From positions 1 to 64,000 of the forward strand of contig NZ_WIAO01000014.1 of NCBI RefSeq assembly GCF_009451885.1: DNA of 64,000 nucleotides, written 5' to 3'. Position 1 is the stretch's first letter, and every line of letters starts with the position of its first letter. The translations under genes and the position numbers were made by a program. This stretch comes from Glycomyces albidus. Its GTDB lineage: Bacteria > Actinomycetota > Actinomycetes > Mycobacteriales > Micromonosporaceae. The notes beneath the pieces are model-generated. The model was not told the DNA's origin and did not search any database. It was given only the letters and a program-made list of their open reading frames with translations. Shown here in pieces: positions 27,083 through 36,843 of this stretch.

Positions 27083-29896
27083 CTACTTGGCGACGATCGA
27101 GACCATCTTGCCGGCGACGACGATGACCTTCTTGACGTCCTTGCCGACCAGGTTCGCCGCGACCTTCTCGTCGGCCAGCGCGGCGGCCTTGACGGCCTCC
27201 TCGCCGGCGTCGGCGGCGATCTCGACGCGGCCGCGGACCTTGCCGTTGATCTGGACCGGGTAGGTCACGGTGTCCTCGACCAGGTACCGCTCGTCGGCCT
27301 CGGGGAAGTCCACGTAGGCGATGCCGCCGGTGCGGCCCAGGCGCTCCCACAGCTCCTCGGCGATGTGCGGGGCGATCGGCGCGACCATGGCCACCAGGGC
27401 CTCGGCGGCCTCGCGCGGCACCGGGTCCAGGCCGGTCAGGTGGTTGTTCAGCGTGATCAGCTTGGCGACGGCGGTGTTCATGCGCAGGTGCTCGTAGTCG
27501 TCGCGGACGCCCGCGATCGCCTTGTGCATCTCGCGCAGCGTCTCGGGCGAGGGCGGCACGTCGGCGACGGTGACCTCGCCGGTCTCCTCGTCGACGATGT
27601 TGCGCCACAGGCGCTGCAGGAACCGCTGGGAGCCGACGATCGCGCGGGTCTCCCACGGCTTCGAGTCGGCCAGCGGGCCCATCGACATCTCGTACACGCG
27701 GAAGGTGTCGGCGCCGTACTCGGCGCAGATCCCGTCCGGGGTGACGACGTTCTTCAGGGACTTGCCGATCTTGCCGTACTCGCGGTTCACCTTCTGGCCC
27801 TGGTAGGTGAACACGCCGTCGGCCTGCTCCTCGACCTCCTCGGCGGGGACGTACACGCCGCGGTCGTCGGTGTAGGCGTACGCCTGGATGTAGCCCTGGT
27901 TGAACAGGCGGCGGAACGGCTCGCGGCTGGAGACGTGGCCCAGGTCGAACAGGACCTTCTGCCAGAAGCGGGCGTACAGCAGGTGCAGGACGGCGTGCTC
28001 GACGCCGCCGATGTACAGGTCGACGCCGCCGACATCGCCTTCCCCGCTCGGGCCCATCCAGTAGGACTCGTTGGCGGGGTCGACGATCCGGTCGTCCGAG
28101 CGCGGGTCGGTGTAGCGCAGCTCGTACCAGGAGGACCCGGCCCAGTTGGGCATGGTGTTGACCTCGCGGTGGTAGGTCTTGGGACCGTCGCCCAGGTCCA
28201 GTTCGACCTCGACCCAGTCCTTGGCGCGGCCCAGGGGGGGCTCGGGCGCGGAGTCGGCGTCCTCGGGGTCGAACGTCTTGGGCGAGAAGTCCTCCATGTG
28301 CGGCAGCTCGACCGGCAGGTGCTCCTCGGGCAGCGCCACCGGCAGGCCGGTCTGGTCGTAGACGATCGGGAACGGCTCGCCCCAGTACCGCTGGCGGCTG
28401 AACAGCCAGTCGCGCAGGCGGAAGGTCGTCGCGCCCTCGCCGCGTCCGTGCTCGACCAGCCATGCGATGACGCGCTCCTTGGCTTCCAGGACGCGCAGGC
28501 CGTCCAGGAAGCCGGAGTTCACGGCCTCGCCGTCGCTGGTGTAGGCGGACTCGCCGTCCCACGGGGTCGCCCCCGCGATGACCTGGCGGATCGGCAGGCC
28601 GAAGGCTTTGGCGAACGCGAAGTCGCGCTCGTCGTGGGCGGGGACGGCCATGATCGCGCCGGTGCCGTACCCGGCCAGGACGTAGTCGGCGATGAACACC
28701 GGGATCGTCTCGCCGTTGACCGGGTTGGTCGCGTAGCCGCCGGTGAAGACGCCGGTCTTGACCTTGGCGTCGGCCTGGCGCTCGACGTCGGTCTTGGCGG
28801 CGGCCTCGGCGCGGTAGGCGGCGACGGCGCCGGCGGGGGTGTCGTGCCCGCCGGTCCAGGCGGCCGGCACGTCGGCGGGCCAGGTCTCGGCGGTCAGGGC
28901 GTCGACCAGCGGGTGCTCGGGGGCCAGGACCATGTAGGTGGCGCCGAACAGGGTGTCGGGGCGGGTGGTGAAGACGCGGATGTCGCCCGCGTAGGTCGCG
29001 AAGTCCGCGTAAGCGCCGGTGGACTTGCCGATCCAGTTGCGCTGCATGGTCTTCAGGGACTCGAACCAGTCCAGGCCGTCCAGGTCGGCCAGCAGCCGGT
29101 CGGCGTAGGCGGTGATCCGCAGCATCCACTGCTTCAGGGTGCGGGTGTAGACCGGGAAGTTCCCGCGCTCGGAGCGGCCCTCGGCGGTGACCTCCTCGTT
29201 CGACAGGACCGTGCCCAGGCCCGGGCACCAGTTCACGGGCGCCTCGGTGACGTAGGCCAGGCGGTGGCCGTCGACGATGCGGCGGCGCTCGACGTCGCTC
29301 AGCTCCGCCCACGGGCGGCCGTCGGGAGTGGGGCGCTCACCGGACTCGAACGCGGCGATCAGCTCGCCGATCGGACGGGCCCGGTCGGCGTCGGTGTCGT
29401 ACCAGGAGTTGAAGATCTGCAGGAAGATCCACTGCGTCCACTTGAAGAACTCGGGGTCGGTGGTCGCGAACTCGCGCCGCGTGTCGTACCCCATGCCCAG
29501 GACCCGCAGTTGCTCCTTGTAGCGGGCGATGTTCTCCGCGGTGATCTCCGCGGGCTGGCGGCCGGTCGCGACCGCGTACTGCTCGGTCGGCAGCCCGAAC
29601 GCGTCGAAGCCCATGGGGTGCAGCACGTTGTACCCGGCCATGCGCAGGTAGCGCGAGTACACGTCGGTGGCGATGTACCCCAGCGGGTGGCCGACGTGCA
29701 GGCCCGCGCCCGAGGGGTACGGGAACATGTCCATCACGAACTTCTTGGGGGCGCCGGCCCGCGGGTGGTCCGGCTCGGCCAGCGCACCGGCCGGGTTGGG
29801 GGCGCGGAAGGTCTGCTCGGCCTCCCAGCGCTCCTGCCAGCGCGGCTCGATCCGGTTGGCCATCTTGGCGTCGTAGCGGTGTGCGGGTTCGGTCAT
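27083..29896 (-). CDS. leuS: Leucyl-tRNA synthetase
   Basis: 937 residues, class I synthetase charging tRNA-Leu. The HIGH-type motif is HVGH (in [15 protein letters not shown], about residue 60), the large editing domain (CP1) is present (about 250-480), and the KMSKS-type motif is KIGKS (about residue 690), a variant usual in actinobacteria. The C-terminal anticodon-binding and tail domains are complete. The gene is monocistronic. Its leader carries a short Leu-Leu peptide, a hairpin and a U-tract terminator (29966-30046), so expression is probably tuned by charged tRNA-Leu. Confidence 0.97.
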   Translation of the reverse strand: MTEPAHRYDAKMANRIEPRWQERWEAEQTFRAPNPAGALAEPDHPRAGAPKKFVMDMFPYPSGAGLHVGHPLGYIATDVYSRYLRMAGYNVLHPMGFDAFGLPTEQYAVATGRQPAEITAENIARYKEQLRVLGMGYDTRREFATTDPEFFKWTQWIFLQIFNSWYDTDADRARPIGELIAAFESGERPTPDGRPWAELSDVERRRIVDGHRLAYVTEAPVNWCPGLGTVLSNEEVTAEGRSERGNFPVYTRTLKQWMLRITAYADRLLADLDGLDWFESLKTMQRNWIGKSTGAYADFATYAGDIRVFTTRPDTLFGATYMVLAPEHPLVDALTAETWPADVPAAWTGGHDTPAGAVAAYRAEAAAKTDVERQADAKVKTGVFTGGYATNPVNGETIPVFIADYVLAGYGTGAIMAVPAHDERDFAFAKAFGLPIRQVIAGATPWDGESAYTSDGEAVNSGFLDGLRVLEAKERVIAWLVEHGRGEGATTFRLRDWLFSRQRYWGEPFPIVYDQTGLPVALPEEHLPVELPHMEDFSPKTFDPEDADSAPEPPLGRAKDWVEVELDLGDGPKTYHREVNTMPNWAGSSWYELRYTDPRSDDRIVDPANESYWMGPSGEGDVGGVDLYIGGVEHAVLHLLYARFWQKVLFDLGHVSSREPFRRLFNQGYIQAYAYTDDRGVYVPAEEVEEQADGVFTYQGQKVNREYGKIGKSLKNVVTPDGICAEYGADTFRVYEMSMGPLADSKPWETRAIVGSQRFLQRLWRNIVDEETGEVTVADVPPSPETLREMHKAIAGVRDDYEHLRMNTAVAKLITLNNHLTGLDPVPREAAEALVAMVAPIAPHIAEELWERLGRTGGIAYVDFPEADERYLVEDTVTYPVQINGKVRGRVEIAADAGEEAVKAAALADEKVAANLVGKDVKKVIVVAGKMVSIVAK

Positions 29897-29965
29897 GGCT
29901 CGTCCTGGTGTCCTGAAGCGGCTCTGGGTTCGGTCGGCGTTCTCCGGGTACTGACCCTAGACAGC

Positions 29966-30016
29966 AAAAAACCCCAGACACGCTGGGGCTGCCGTGCTGG
30001 GACGCATCCCGCACGG
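29966..30016 (-). terminator. leuS attenuator: post-peptide hairpin and U-tract terminator
   Basis: On the minus strand, directly after the leader peptide stop codon, lies a hairpin at 30016-29992: CCGTGC and GGGA pair with TCCC and GCACGG around loop TGCG, with one bulged A. It is followed by the terminator CCCCAG-CGTGT-CTGGGG (29988-29972) and six T (29971-29966). CCCAG occurs in both elements, so CTGGG could change partner. This intrinsic terminator is 70 nt upstream of leuS, so it must be read through for leuS expression. Confidence 0.75.
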
Positions 30017-30046
30017 CTACGTAAGGAGCTCGAATCGCCGAGTCAT
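30017..30046 (-). CDS. leuS leader peptide, MTRRFELLT
   Basis: Ten-codon frame coding for nine residues with tandem Leu codons (CTC CTT) at positions 7 and 8 just before the end. TACACT (30059-30054) lies exactly seven bases upstream, so transcription may start at the ATG itself; the sequence GAGGGGC between could alternatively serve as a ribosome binding site. The peptide is directly followed by the hairpin and terminator of the attenuator. Stalling at Leu codons when charged tRNA-Leu is scarce would alter the folding and allow transcription into leuS. This is inference from the layout, as in classical amino-acid attenuators. Confidence 0.7.
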   Translation of the reverse strand: MTRRFELLT

Positions 30047-30179
30047 GCCCCTCAGTGTAGCCGAGCGGTCCCCTGGTGGCGCGTGACATACCGCTTGGGC
30101 GCGTCCGAGTAGGATGGCGGGAAAGCGGCGGTTCCGGCGCACGCCGTTCACCCACCTCACCGACTCCCCAGGAGGACCG

Positions 30180-31217
30180 TTGACCTTCGAGTCGTCCCCC
30201 GAGCAGCCCGACGGCACGATGCCGCTCCAGAGCACGGCGCAGGGTCAGGGGCCCGCTCCGCTCTCTCCGCAGGAGTTCAAGGCGACGGCCGAGGCCATCC
30301 TGACCAACGTCGAGTGGGTCATCGAGGGGAAGTCGCACACGATCAAGCTGGCGCTGGCGGTCATGCTCGCCGAGGGGCACCTGCTGCTGGAGGACGTGCC
30401 GGGCGTCGGCAAGACGCAGCTGGCGAAGGCCCTCGCGCGCTCCATCGACTGCTCGGTGCGGCGCATCCAGTTCACGCCTGACCTGCTGCCGTCGGACGTG
30501 ACGGGCGTGAGCATCTTCGACCCCGAGAAGCGCGACTTCGTGTTCAAGCCGGGCGCGATCTTCGGGAACCTGATCCTGGGCGACGAGATCAACCGCGCCA
30601 GCCCGAAGACGCAGGCCGCACTCCTGGAGTGCATGGAGGAGCGGCAGGTCACCGTCGACGGCAACACGTACAAGCTGCGCAGCCCGTTCATGGTCATCGC
30701 CACCCAGAACCCGGTGGAGATGGAGGGGACGTACCCGCTGCCGGAGGCGCAGCGCGACCGGTTCGCGGCGCGCCTGGCGATCGGGTACCCCGACATCAAC
30801 GCGGAGCTGGCGCTCCTGGACCGGCGCGAGGAGTACAACCCGCTCGACGCGCTGCGCCCGATCGCCGACGCGGAGATGATCGTGCGGATGATCGCGGCCG
30901 CGCGCGCGGTGCACCTGGCGCCGGAGCTGAAGCGGTACGTGGTGGACCTGGTCGCGGCGACCCGCACCAACGCGCAGGTGCGCCTGGGAGCGAGCCCGCG
31001 GGCGACCCTCCAGCTCCTGCGGTGCACGCAGGTGCTCGCGGCGATGGACGGCCGCGACTTCGCGCTGCCGGACGACGTCCAGCAGCTCGCCGTCCCGGTG
31101 CTCGCGCACCGCCTGATCCCCACGACGGAGACGACGATGGGCGGCGGCGACACGAAGGCCATCGTCTCGGACATCCTCAGGCACGTCCCGGTGGTGTCGC
31201 ACCCGGGGAGGTTCTAG
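30180..31217 (+). CDS. MoxR family AAA ATPase
   Basis: 345 residues. Walker A EDVPGVGKTQLAKALA (about 72-87), Walker B with LGDEINRASPKTQAALLECM (about 137-156) and the MoxR lid domain follow. MoxR ATPases act as chaperone-like factors for the products of linked genes, here the DUF58 and transglutaminase proteins. A TTG at 30180 is chosen as start because AGGAGG lies just upstream; the ATG at 30219 is an alternative. It is divergent from leuS and is the first gene of a tight operon (2-bp gap, then a 4-bp overlap). Confidence 0.92.
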   Translation: MTFESSPEQPDGTMPLQSTAQGQGPAPLSPQEFKATAEAILTNVEWVIEGKSHTIKLALAVMLAEGHLLLEDVPGVGKTQLAKALARSIDCSVRRIQFTPDLLPSDVTGVSIFDPEKRDFVFKPGAIFGNLILGDEINRASPKTQAALLECMEERQVTVDGNTYKLRSPFMVIATQNPVEMEGTYPLPEAQRDRFAARLAIGYPDINAELALLDRREEYNPLDALRPIADAEMIVRMIAAARAVHLAPELKRYVVDLVAATRTNAQVRLGASPRATLQLLRCTQVLAAMDGRDFALPDDVQQLAVPVLAHRLIPTTETTMGGGDTKAIVSDILRHVPVVSHPGRF

Positions 31218-31219
31218 CC

Positions 31220-32464
31220 GTGGAGCTCACCGGGCGCGGCAAGACGCTGCTGGCGGTGAGCGTGGTCGTCGGCCTCACCGCCCTGGCCGTGGGCGAGGGC
31301 GACCTCCTGCGCGCCGCGGTCCTGGCGGCGATCGCCCCGCTGGGGGGCCTGCTGGTCCTGCGGTGGGCGCGGCCCTCGCTGGAGTCGAACCGGGTCCTCA
31401 ACCCGGCGCAGGTCGAGGCGGGGCAGGCCACGCAGGTGCGGCTCGGCATCCAGAACACCGGCCGGAGCCGGCCGGCGGCGCTCATGCTCGAGGACCGCAT
31501 CCCCTACCGGCTGGGCAACCGGCCGCGGCTGGTGCTCGAGCGGCTCGCGCCGGGGGCGCGCAGCGTCGTCAACTACACGATCACGCCCGGCTCGCGCGGC
31601 GCGTACGAACTCGGTCCGCTGACGGTGCGCACCTCGGACCCGTTCGGGCTGGCGGTGTCGGTGCAGGAGTTCCCGGTGACCACCGAGCTCATCGTGACCC
31701 CGCGGATCCAGCCGCTGCGGAGCCTCCTGCTGCCCGGCGGCGCCGGCATGACCTCGGGCGAGTCCGCGGCGCACACGGTCGCCATCAGCGGCAACGACGA
31801 CATCGCGGTCCGCGAGTACCGCAGCGGCGACGACATGCGCCGCGTCCACTGGAAGGCCAGCGCCCACCGCGGGCAGCTCATGGTGCGCCGCGAGGAGCAG
31901 CCGTGGGAGAACAACGCCGCCGTCCTGCTGGACGTGCGGCGCGGCGCCCACCGCGGGGAGCTGTCGAGCTTCGAGTGGATGGTGGACGCGGCCGCGTCGG
32001 CGACGGTGCGGCTCTCGCGCGACGGCATCGACCCGTGGCTGATCACCGCGCACCGCGACTTCGAATGCCGCAAAGGCGATTACAGCCAGGCGATGCGGTA
32101 CCTGGCGACCGTGGCCGCCGCGCCCGAGGCGCCGGTCGCGTCCATGGTGGAGAAGGCCCAGCGGGCCCGCTCGGTGTCCGGGATCGTCGCGTTCCTGGGG
32201 CACCTGACGCCGGAGGAGGCCGCCGCGCTGGGGCGGCTGGCGCGCCGGGGCGGGCACTGCACCGCGCTCGTGGTCGACCCGGTCCGGTGGATCCCGAAGG
32301 CGCCGTCGAGCCGCATCGACCCCCGCGAGCAGGTGTTCGCCCAGCAGCACGGCGCCGCGCTGGCGACGCTCGCGAGCGCGGGATGGCAGGTGATCCCGGT
32401 CGTGGCCGGGACCGAGCTGCGCCGGGTGTGGACCCGCCTGGGCGCGTGGAGGACTCTGGCATGA
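31220..32464 (+). CDS. DUF58 domain membrane protein
   Basis: 414 residues. Two hydrophobic segments near the N-terminus (about 8-45) anchor it, and the remainder is cytoplasmic with the DUF58 hallmark DMRRVHWKASAHRGQLMVR (about 203-221), resembling a von Willebrand A-like fold. A GTG start two bases after the moxR stop has GGGGAGG upstream. DUF58 proteins occur with MoxR ATPases and transglutaminase-like membrane proteins in nearly all actinobacteria; the joint function, possibly at the cell envelope, is not established. The 3' end overlaps the next gene by four bases. Confidence 0.9.
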   Translation: MELTGRGKTLLAVSVVVGLTALAVGEGDLLRAAVLAAIAPLGGLLVLRWARPSLESNRVLNPAQVEAGQATQVRLGIQNTGRSRPAALMLEDRIPYRLGNRPRLVLERLAPGARSVVNYTITPGSRGAYELGPLTVRTSDPFGLAVSVQEFPVTTELIVTPRIQPLRSLLLPGGAGMTSGESAAHTVAISGNDDIAVREYRSGDDMRRVHWKASAHRGQLMVRREEQPWENNAAVLLDVRRGAHRGELSSFEWMVDAAASATVRLSRDGIDPWLITAHRDFECRKGDYSQAMRYLATVAAAPEAPVASMVEKAQRARSVSGIVAFLGHLTPEEAAALGRLARRGGHCTALVVDPVRWIPKAPSSRIDPREQVFAQQHGAALATLASAGWQVIPVVAGTELRRVWTRLGAWRTLA

Positions 32465-34815
32465 ACGCACAGCGCCACGCCACCGTCGTGGCGGCCGCGA
32501 CCCTGGCCCTGACGCTGACGCCGCTGATCGGGATCTTCGAGGGCCTGGGCTGGGCGTTCCCGGTGCTGCTGACGATCACGGTGATCGCCGTGGCCGGGTC
32601 GCTCATGCGCGCGGCCGGGCGCGGGCAGGGCCTCCAGACGCTCGCGATGGCGGCGGCGCTCCTGGTCGTGCTTACCGCCGGGTTCGGCGACGGCACCGGG
32701 CTGCTGTTCGTCATCCCGCTGCCGGCGACGTTCGAGAACTGGGCGTACCTGGCGCAGGAGGGCGTGGCCGCGATCATCGTGAACTCGCCGCCGGTGGAGG
32801 CCGGCGGCGGGATCATGTTCCTGACGATCCTCGGCGTCGGCGTCGTGGCGATCCTGCACGACATGTTCGTGGTGGGCCTGCGGACGCCGGCCCTGGCCGG
32901 GCTGACGCTGCTGACGATGTACCTGGTGCCGGTCTCGGTCGCGCCGGAGGCGACGGCCTGGTTCTGGTTCATCCTCCCCGCGGTCGCGTACCTGTGGATC
33001 CTCGGCGACGACAACCTCCGGCGGGTCTCCTCGTTCGGGCACCGGTTCACCGGCGCCGGGCAGCTCGTCGGCCGGTCGTTCCCGTCGCCGATGGCGCGGA
33101 CGGCCCGCTGGTCGGCGACCGCGTTCGTGGCCGTCACGCTGCTGGTGCTGACCGTGGTGCCCGCCAACACGTCCGGGCTGATCGACAACGTCGCCGAGGG
33201 CATGGACGGCGGCGAGTCGTACGGCCTCGGGGACGTCAACCCGTGGGCGCAGCTCTCCGGTTCCCTGACCCGGCCCGAGGAGGTCGACGTGCTGCGGGTC
33301 GTCACGAACGACCCGAACCCGCGCTACCTGCGGATGCACGTGCTCGACGAGCTCACCAACGACGGGTTCGAACCCAACGACTACGACAGCCGCGAGTCGC
33401 TCGTGCTCGACGGCGAGGCCGAGGGGGACACCTACACCGCCGAGATCCAGAACCTCCGGCTCGAGGCGCCGGTGCTCCCGGTGTACGGGGACCCGGTGGA
33501 CCTGGCGATCGACGGGAACTGGGACCGCGACGCCGACACCGACGTGATCATCGGCAGCGGCAGCGACATGGGCGACGTGGAGGACTACACGCTCACGTAC
33601 GCCGATCCCGCGCCCGACGCCGAGACGCTCGCGGCCGCGGACGGCATGAGCCGCGACGACGCGCGCTGGGAGGCCAACACCGCGCACCCGGACGTGCCCG
33701 AGCTCGGCGAGATCGTCGCGGAGGAGATCGGCGGGGCCGGGACGGTCCACGAGAAGGTCCTCGGGGTCCTGCGGTTCCTGTCGTCCTCGAACGGGTTCAC
33801 GTACTCCCTGGAGGTGCCCGACGCGGGCAACGACGAGGCGATCCTGGACTTCCTGGAATCGAAGCAGGGCTACTGCCAGCAGTACGCGGCCGCGATGGCG
33901 TGGATGCTCCGCGAGGCGGACGTGGCCGCGCGCGTCGTCGTCGGCATGTCCCAGGGCTCGCGCGTCGACGGCGACGAGTGGATCCTCACCAGCCACGACT
34001 ACCACGCGTGGGTCGAGGTGTACTACGAAGGGCCCGGCTGGGTCACGTACGACCCGACCCCGGCCGGGGGCGTCCCCGGTTCGGTAAGCTTCCCGTGGGC
34101 GACCGATCCGGTCGAGGCCCAGGACCCGGCCGAGGAGCCGACCGAGAACGACATCACCCCCGACCCGTCCGCGGCGCCGACCGACGCGTCGGGACAGACC
34201 CTGCCGCCCGAGGAGGGCGCGAGCGAGGGGCCGTCCGCCGACGCGACCGGCGGCACGGGCGACGCGCTGCTGCCGTTCCACCCCGGATGGCTGGCGCTGC
34301 TGCTGCTCCTGGCGGTGCCGTTCGCGCCCGCGCTGTGGCGCGGGGCGCTGCGCAATCGCCGGCTGCGCGCGGGGAACCTGACCGCCGAGACCGCGTGGGA
34401 CGAGGCGATGGACCTCGCCCTCGACTACGGCGTGTCCATTCCGGACTCCTACACGCCGCGGCAGGCCGCGGGCGTGCTCGGGACCGCCGCGCCGGGCGCG
34501 CGCGACGCCGCGACCGCGCTCGGTTCCGCGATGGCGCTCCACCGGTACTCCCCCAGGGGCGCCGATCCGGCCGGGCTCGCCGACGCCCTGCGCGACCTCT
34601 ACGCCGAACTCGACAAGCGCGCCGAGCCGCGCGTCAAGTACCGGGCCATGCTCTGGCCGGCCTCGCTCATCGCGAAGCTGCGCGCCGACAGCGCCGAGCA
34701 GAGCGCCCGGATCTCGCGCCGGTCGGCGCGCACGACCGACCGGATGCGGTCGGCGCTGCGGCGTCCGCGACGTTCGAACAACCGCGGCAAGCGGGGTGTC
34801 ACAGGCCGCGCCTAA
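32461..34815 (+). CDS. Transglutaminase-like membrane protein (TgpA/DUF3488 type)
   Basis: 784 residues. About six N-terminal membrane helices (residues 10-235) precede an extracellular region with a transglutaminase-like domain holding the triad contexts GYCQQYAAAM (Cys, about 477), HDYHAWVEVYY (His, about 515) and VTYDPTPAGG (Asp, about 533). A Pro/Glu/Thr-rich linker, one more membrane helix (HPGWLALLLLLAVPF, about 605-620) and a basic cytoplasmic tail follow. The intact triad suggests a peptidase or transamidase. It is coupled to the DUF58 gene by an ATGA overlap and is the third gene of the MoxR operon. Confidence 0.92.
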   Translation: MNAQRHATVVAAATLALTLTPLIGIFEGLGWAFPVLLTITVIAVAGSLMRAAGRGQGLQTLAMAAALLVVLTAGFGDGTGLLFVIPLPATFENWAYLAQEGVAAIIVNSPPVEAGGGIMFLTILGVGVVAILHDMFVVGLRTPALAGLTLLTMYLVPVSVAPEATAWFWFILPAVAYLWILGDDNLRRVSSFGHRFTGAGQLVGRSFPSPMARTARWSATAFVAVTLLVLTVVPANTSGLIDNVAEGMDGGESYGLGDVNPWAQLSGSLTRPEEVDVLRVVTNDPNPRYLRMHVLDELTNDGFEPNDYDSRESLVLDGEAEGDTYTAEIQNLRLEAPVLPVYGDPVDLAIDGNWDRDADTDVIIGSGSDMGDVEDYTLTYADPAPDAETLAAADGMSRDDARWEANTAHPDVPELGEIVAEEIGGAGTVHEKVLGVLRFLSSSNGFTYSLEVPDAGNDEAILDFLESKQGYCQQYAAAMAWMLREADVAARVVVGMSQGSRVDGDEWILTSHDYHAWVEVYYEGPGWVTYDPTPAGGVPGSVSFPWATDPVEAQDPAEEPTENDITPDPSAAPTDASGQTLPPEEGASEGPSADATGGTGDALLPFHPGWLALLLLLAVPFAPALWRGALRNRRLRAGNLTAETAWDEAMDLALDYGVSIPDSYTPRQAAGVLGTAAPGARDAATALGSAMALHRYSPRGADPAGLADALRDLYAELDKRAEPRVKYRAMLWPASLIAKLRADSAEQSARISRRSARTTDRMRSALRRPRRSNNRGKRGVTGRA

Positions 34816-34824
34816 GGTTGCGCC

Positions 34825-36582
34825 ATGTACAGAAGCGGCGGACCGGCCGGCCGGGCGGACGACGGCGGCACTGGCTTCAGCCAGCCGACCCTCGACAGCT
34901 TCGGCACCCCGCTCCAGGAGGTCACGTTCTGCGTGGTCGACCTCGAGACCACCGGCCTCGCCGCCGACGCCTGCGGCATCACCGAGATCGGCGCCGTCAA
35001 GGTCAGAGGCGGCGAGGTCGTCGGCGAGTTCACGACCCTCGTCAACCCCGGCGAGTCCATCGACCCGCGCGTCACCCGGCTCACCGGCATCACCGACGAG
35101 ATGGTCGCCGACGCCCCCGGCATCGAGACGGTCCTGCCGATGTTCCTGGAGTTCGCGCACGGCGCCACCCTCGTGGCCCACAACGCCGGGTTCGACATCG
35201 GGTTCCTGCGCCACGCCTGCGAGCTGACCGACACCCGCTGGCCCCGGCCGCCGGTCGTCGACACCGTGGTCCTCGCCAGGCGCCTCACCGAGAAGAGCGA
35301 GATCCCCAACCGCCGCCTCGCCACGCTCGCGCGGCTGTTCGGCTCGCCGGTGACCCCGAACCACCGGGCCCTGGACGACGCCCGCGCCACCGTCGCGGTC
35401 CTCCACGGGCTCATCGAGCGGGCCTCCGGCCACGGCGTCGTCACCGACGCCGAGCTCAACGAGTTCTGCCGCGCGATCCCCTCCGAGCTCCAGCGGCGCA
35501 AGCGCCACCTCGCCGACGGCCTGCCGCACGCCCCGGGCGTGTACATCTTCCGCGACGCCGACGACCGGGCGCTCTACATCGGCGTGTCGGTCGACGTGGC
35601 CGCGCGCGTCCGCAGCTACTTCTCGGCGGCCGAGCAGCGCCGCCGCCTGCGGGACATGCTCGCCTCGGCCGAGCGCGTCGAAGTCGTCGAGTGCGCCCAC
35701 CGGCTCGAAGCGGGCGTGGCCGAACTGCGGCTCATCTCCGGCGGGAAGCCGCCGTACAACCGGGCCGCGAAGTTCCCCGAGCACCGCAGCTGGGTGCGCC
35801 TCACCGAGGAGCCGTACCCGCGGCTCCAGGTCTCCCGCAAGCCGCCCGCGCCCGGCACGCCCCGGCTCGGCCCGGCCTCGGGCACCCAGGCCCAGGCCGC
35901 GATCAGCGCCATCGAGGCGGCCCTGCCGATCCGCTCGTGCCGCACCCGCCTGTCCCCCAAGAAGCTCTCGCCCACGTGCGTGCTCGGGGAGATCGGCAGG
36001 TGCGCCGAGCCGTGCCGCCACTCGGTCACCGTCGAGGAGTACGCCGCGCTCGCCGAGCGCGCCGCCCGCGCCATGGACGGCGACCCGTCCCCCATCGCCG
36101 AGGCCGTCGGCGAGCGGCTCGCGGAGCTCGCCGGCTCCGAGCGGTTCGAGGCGGCCGCTGAGCGCCGCGACGAGCTCGCGGCCTACCTGACCCTCGCCGC
36201 GGCCTCCCAGCGCGTCAGGAACTTCGTGGCGGCCGGGGAAGTGGTCGCCGCCGGCCGCGCCAAGGGCGGCGGCTGGGAGGTCGCCGTCATCCGGCACGGG
36301 ATCCTCGCCGGGGCCGTCAAGACCCCGCCGCGCGCCGACCCGATGCCGTACATCGCGAAGCTGCGCCGGACCGCCCGCGTCGTCGAACCCGCCGACGACG
36401 TCCTCGACGCGGCCCACGCCGCCGAGGCGCGGCTGCTCCTGGAGTGGATCGCCCGGCCCGAGGTGCGCCTCGTCCTCGTCGAGGGCACCTGGGCCAGCCC
36501 GCTCGCCGGCGCCGAGCGCTGGCAGGGTGCGATCCACCACGACCCGGCCCGCGGCCGCCGCGGGCCGTCGACCACATGGTGA
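34825..36582 (+). CDS. DEDDh exonuclease fused to UvrC-like GIY-YIG nuclease
   Basis: 585 residues. The first domain is a DnaQ-like 3'-5' exonuclease with all acidic residues: VVDLETTGL (about 38-46), VAHNAGFDIGFL (about 112-123) and NHRALDDARAT (HxxxxD, about 178-188). A GIY-YIG domain follows (PGVYIF...LYIGVS, about 233-255), as in UvrC and Cho, then a Cys-bearing segment and a UVR-like helical pair (ERFEAAAERRDELA, about 435-448). The UvrC C-terminal endonuclease domain is absent. Similar fusions occur near trpD-ctaE in mycobacteria. Likely role: DNA repair. It sits 10 bp after the transglutaminase gene and may be read from the same message. Confidence 0.9.
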   Translation: MYRSGGPAGRADDGGTGFSQPTLDSFGTPLQEVTFCVVDLETTGLAADACGITEIGAVKVRGGEVVGEFTTLVNPGESIDPRVTRLTGITDEMVADAPGIETVLPMFLEFAHGATLVAHNAGFDIGFLRHACELTDTRWPRPPVVDTVVLARRLTEKSEIPNRRLATLARLFGSPVTPNHRALDDARATVAVLHGLIERASGHGVVTDAELNEFCRAIPSELQRRKRHLADGLPHAPGVYIFRDADDRALYIGVSVDVAARVRSYFSAAEQRRRLRDMLASAERVEVVECAHRLEAGVAELRLISGGKPPYNRAAKFPEHRSWVRLTEEPYPRLQVSRKPPAPGTPRLGPASGTQAQAAISAIEAALPIRSCRTRLSPKKLSPTCVLGEIGRCAEPCRHSVTVEEYAALAERAARAMDGDPSPIAEAVGERLAELAGSERFEAAAERRDELAAYLTLAAASQRVRNFVAAGEVVAAGRAKGGGWEVAVIRHGILAGAVKTPPRADPMPYIAKLRRTARVVEPADDVLDAAHAAEARLLLEWIARPEVRLVLVEGTWASPLAGAERWQGAIHHDPARGRRGPSTTW

Positions 36583-36843
36583 GACGACCGCCCCGACGCT
36601 CCGCTGCCCCAAGGGAACGCACGGTTCCACCCTCCGAAACCGGCCCCGGGCGCGAAACGGACGTGAGTCGTCTCGCATTCATTTGCGGCGCTTGCGGTTT
36701 CGGCTGACACACCCGTTCCGGTACGCTGAGTCATCCACTCATTCCGGCCGCCCTGCCGAAATCCGACAGTGTCTAGTGTCGATTCTCTCCAGGAATCGTT
36801 GTACATCTAGAATGCGGTCAACCTTGGGCATCGGAGGCTGTAC

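Noticed and set aside
29897-30060. T-box riboswitch before leuS
   Set aside because: No T-box consensus sequence or specifier loop is seen. The short peptide with Leu codons explains the terminator better.
32080-36678. A 1532-residue open frame on the minus strand
   Set aside because: Mirror frame of the DUF58, transglutaminase and nuclease genes; no family motif and low-complexity composition.
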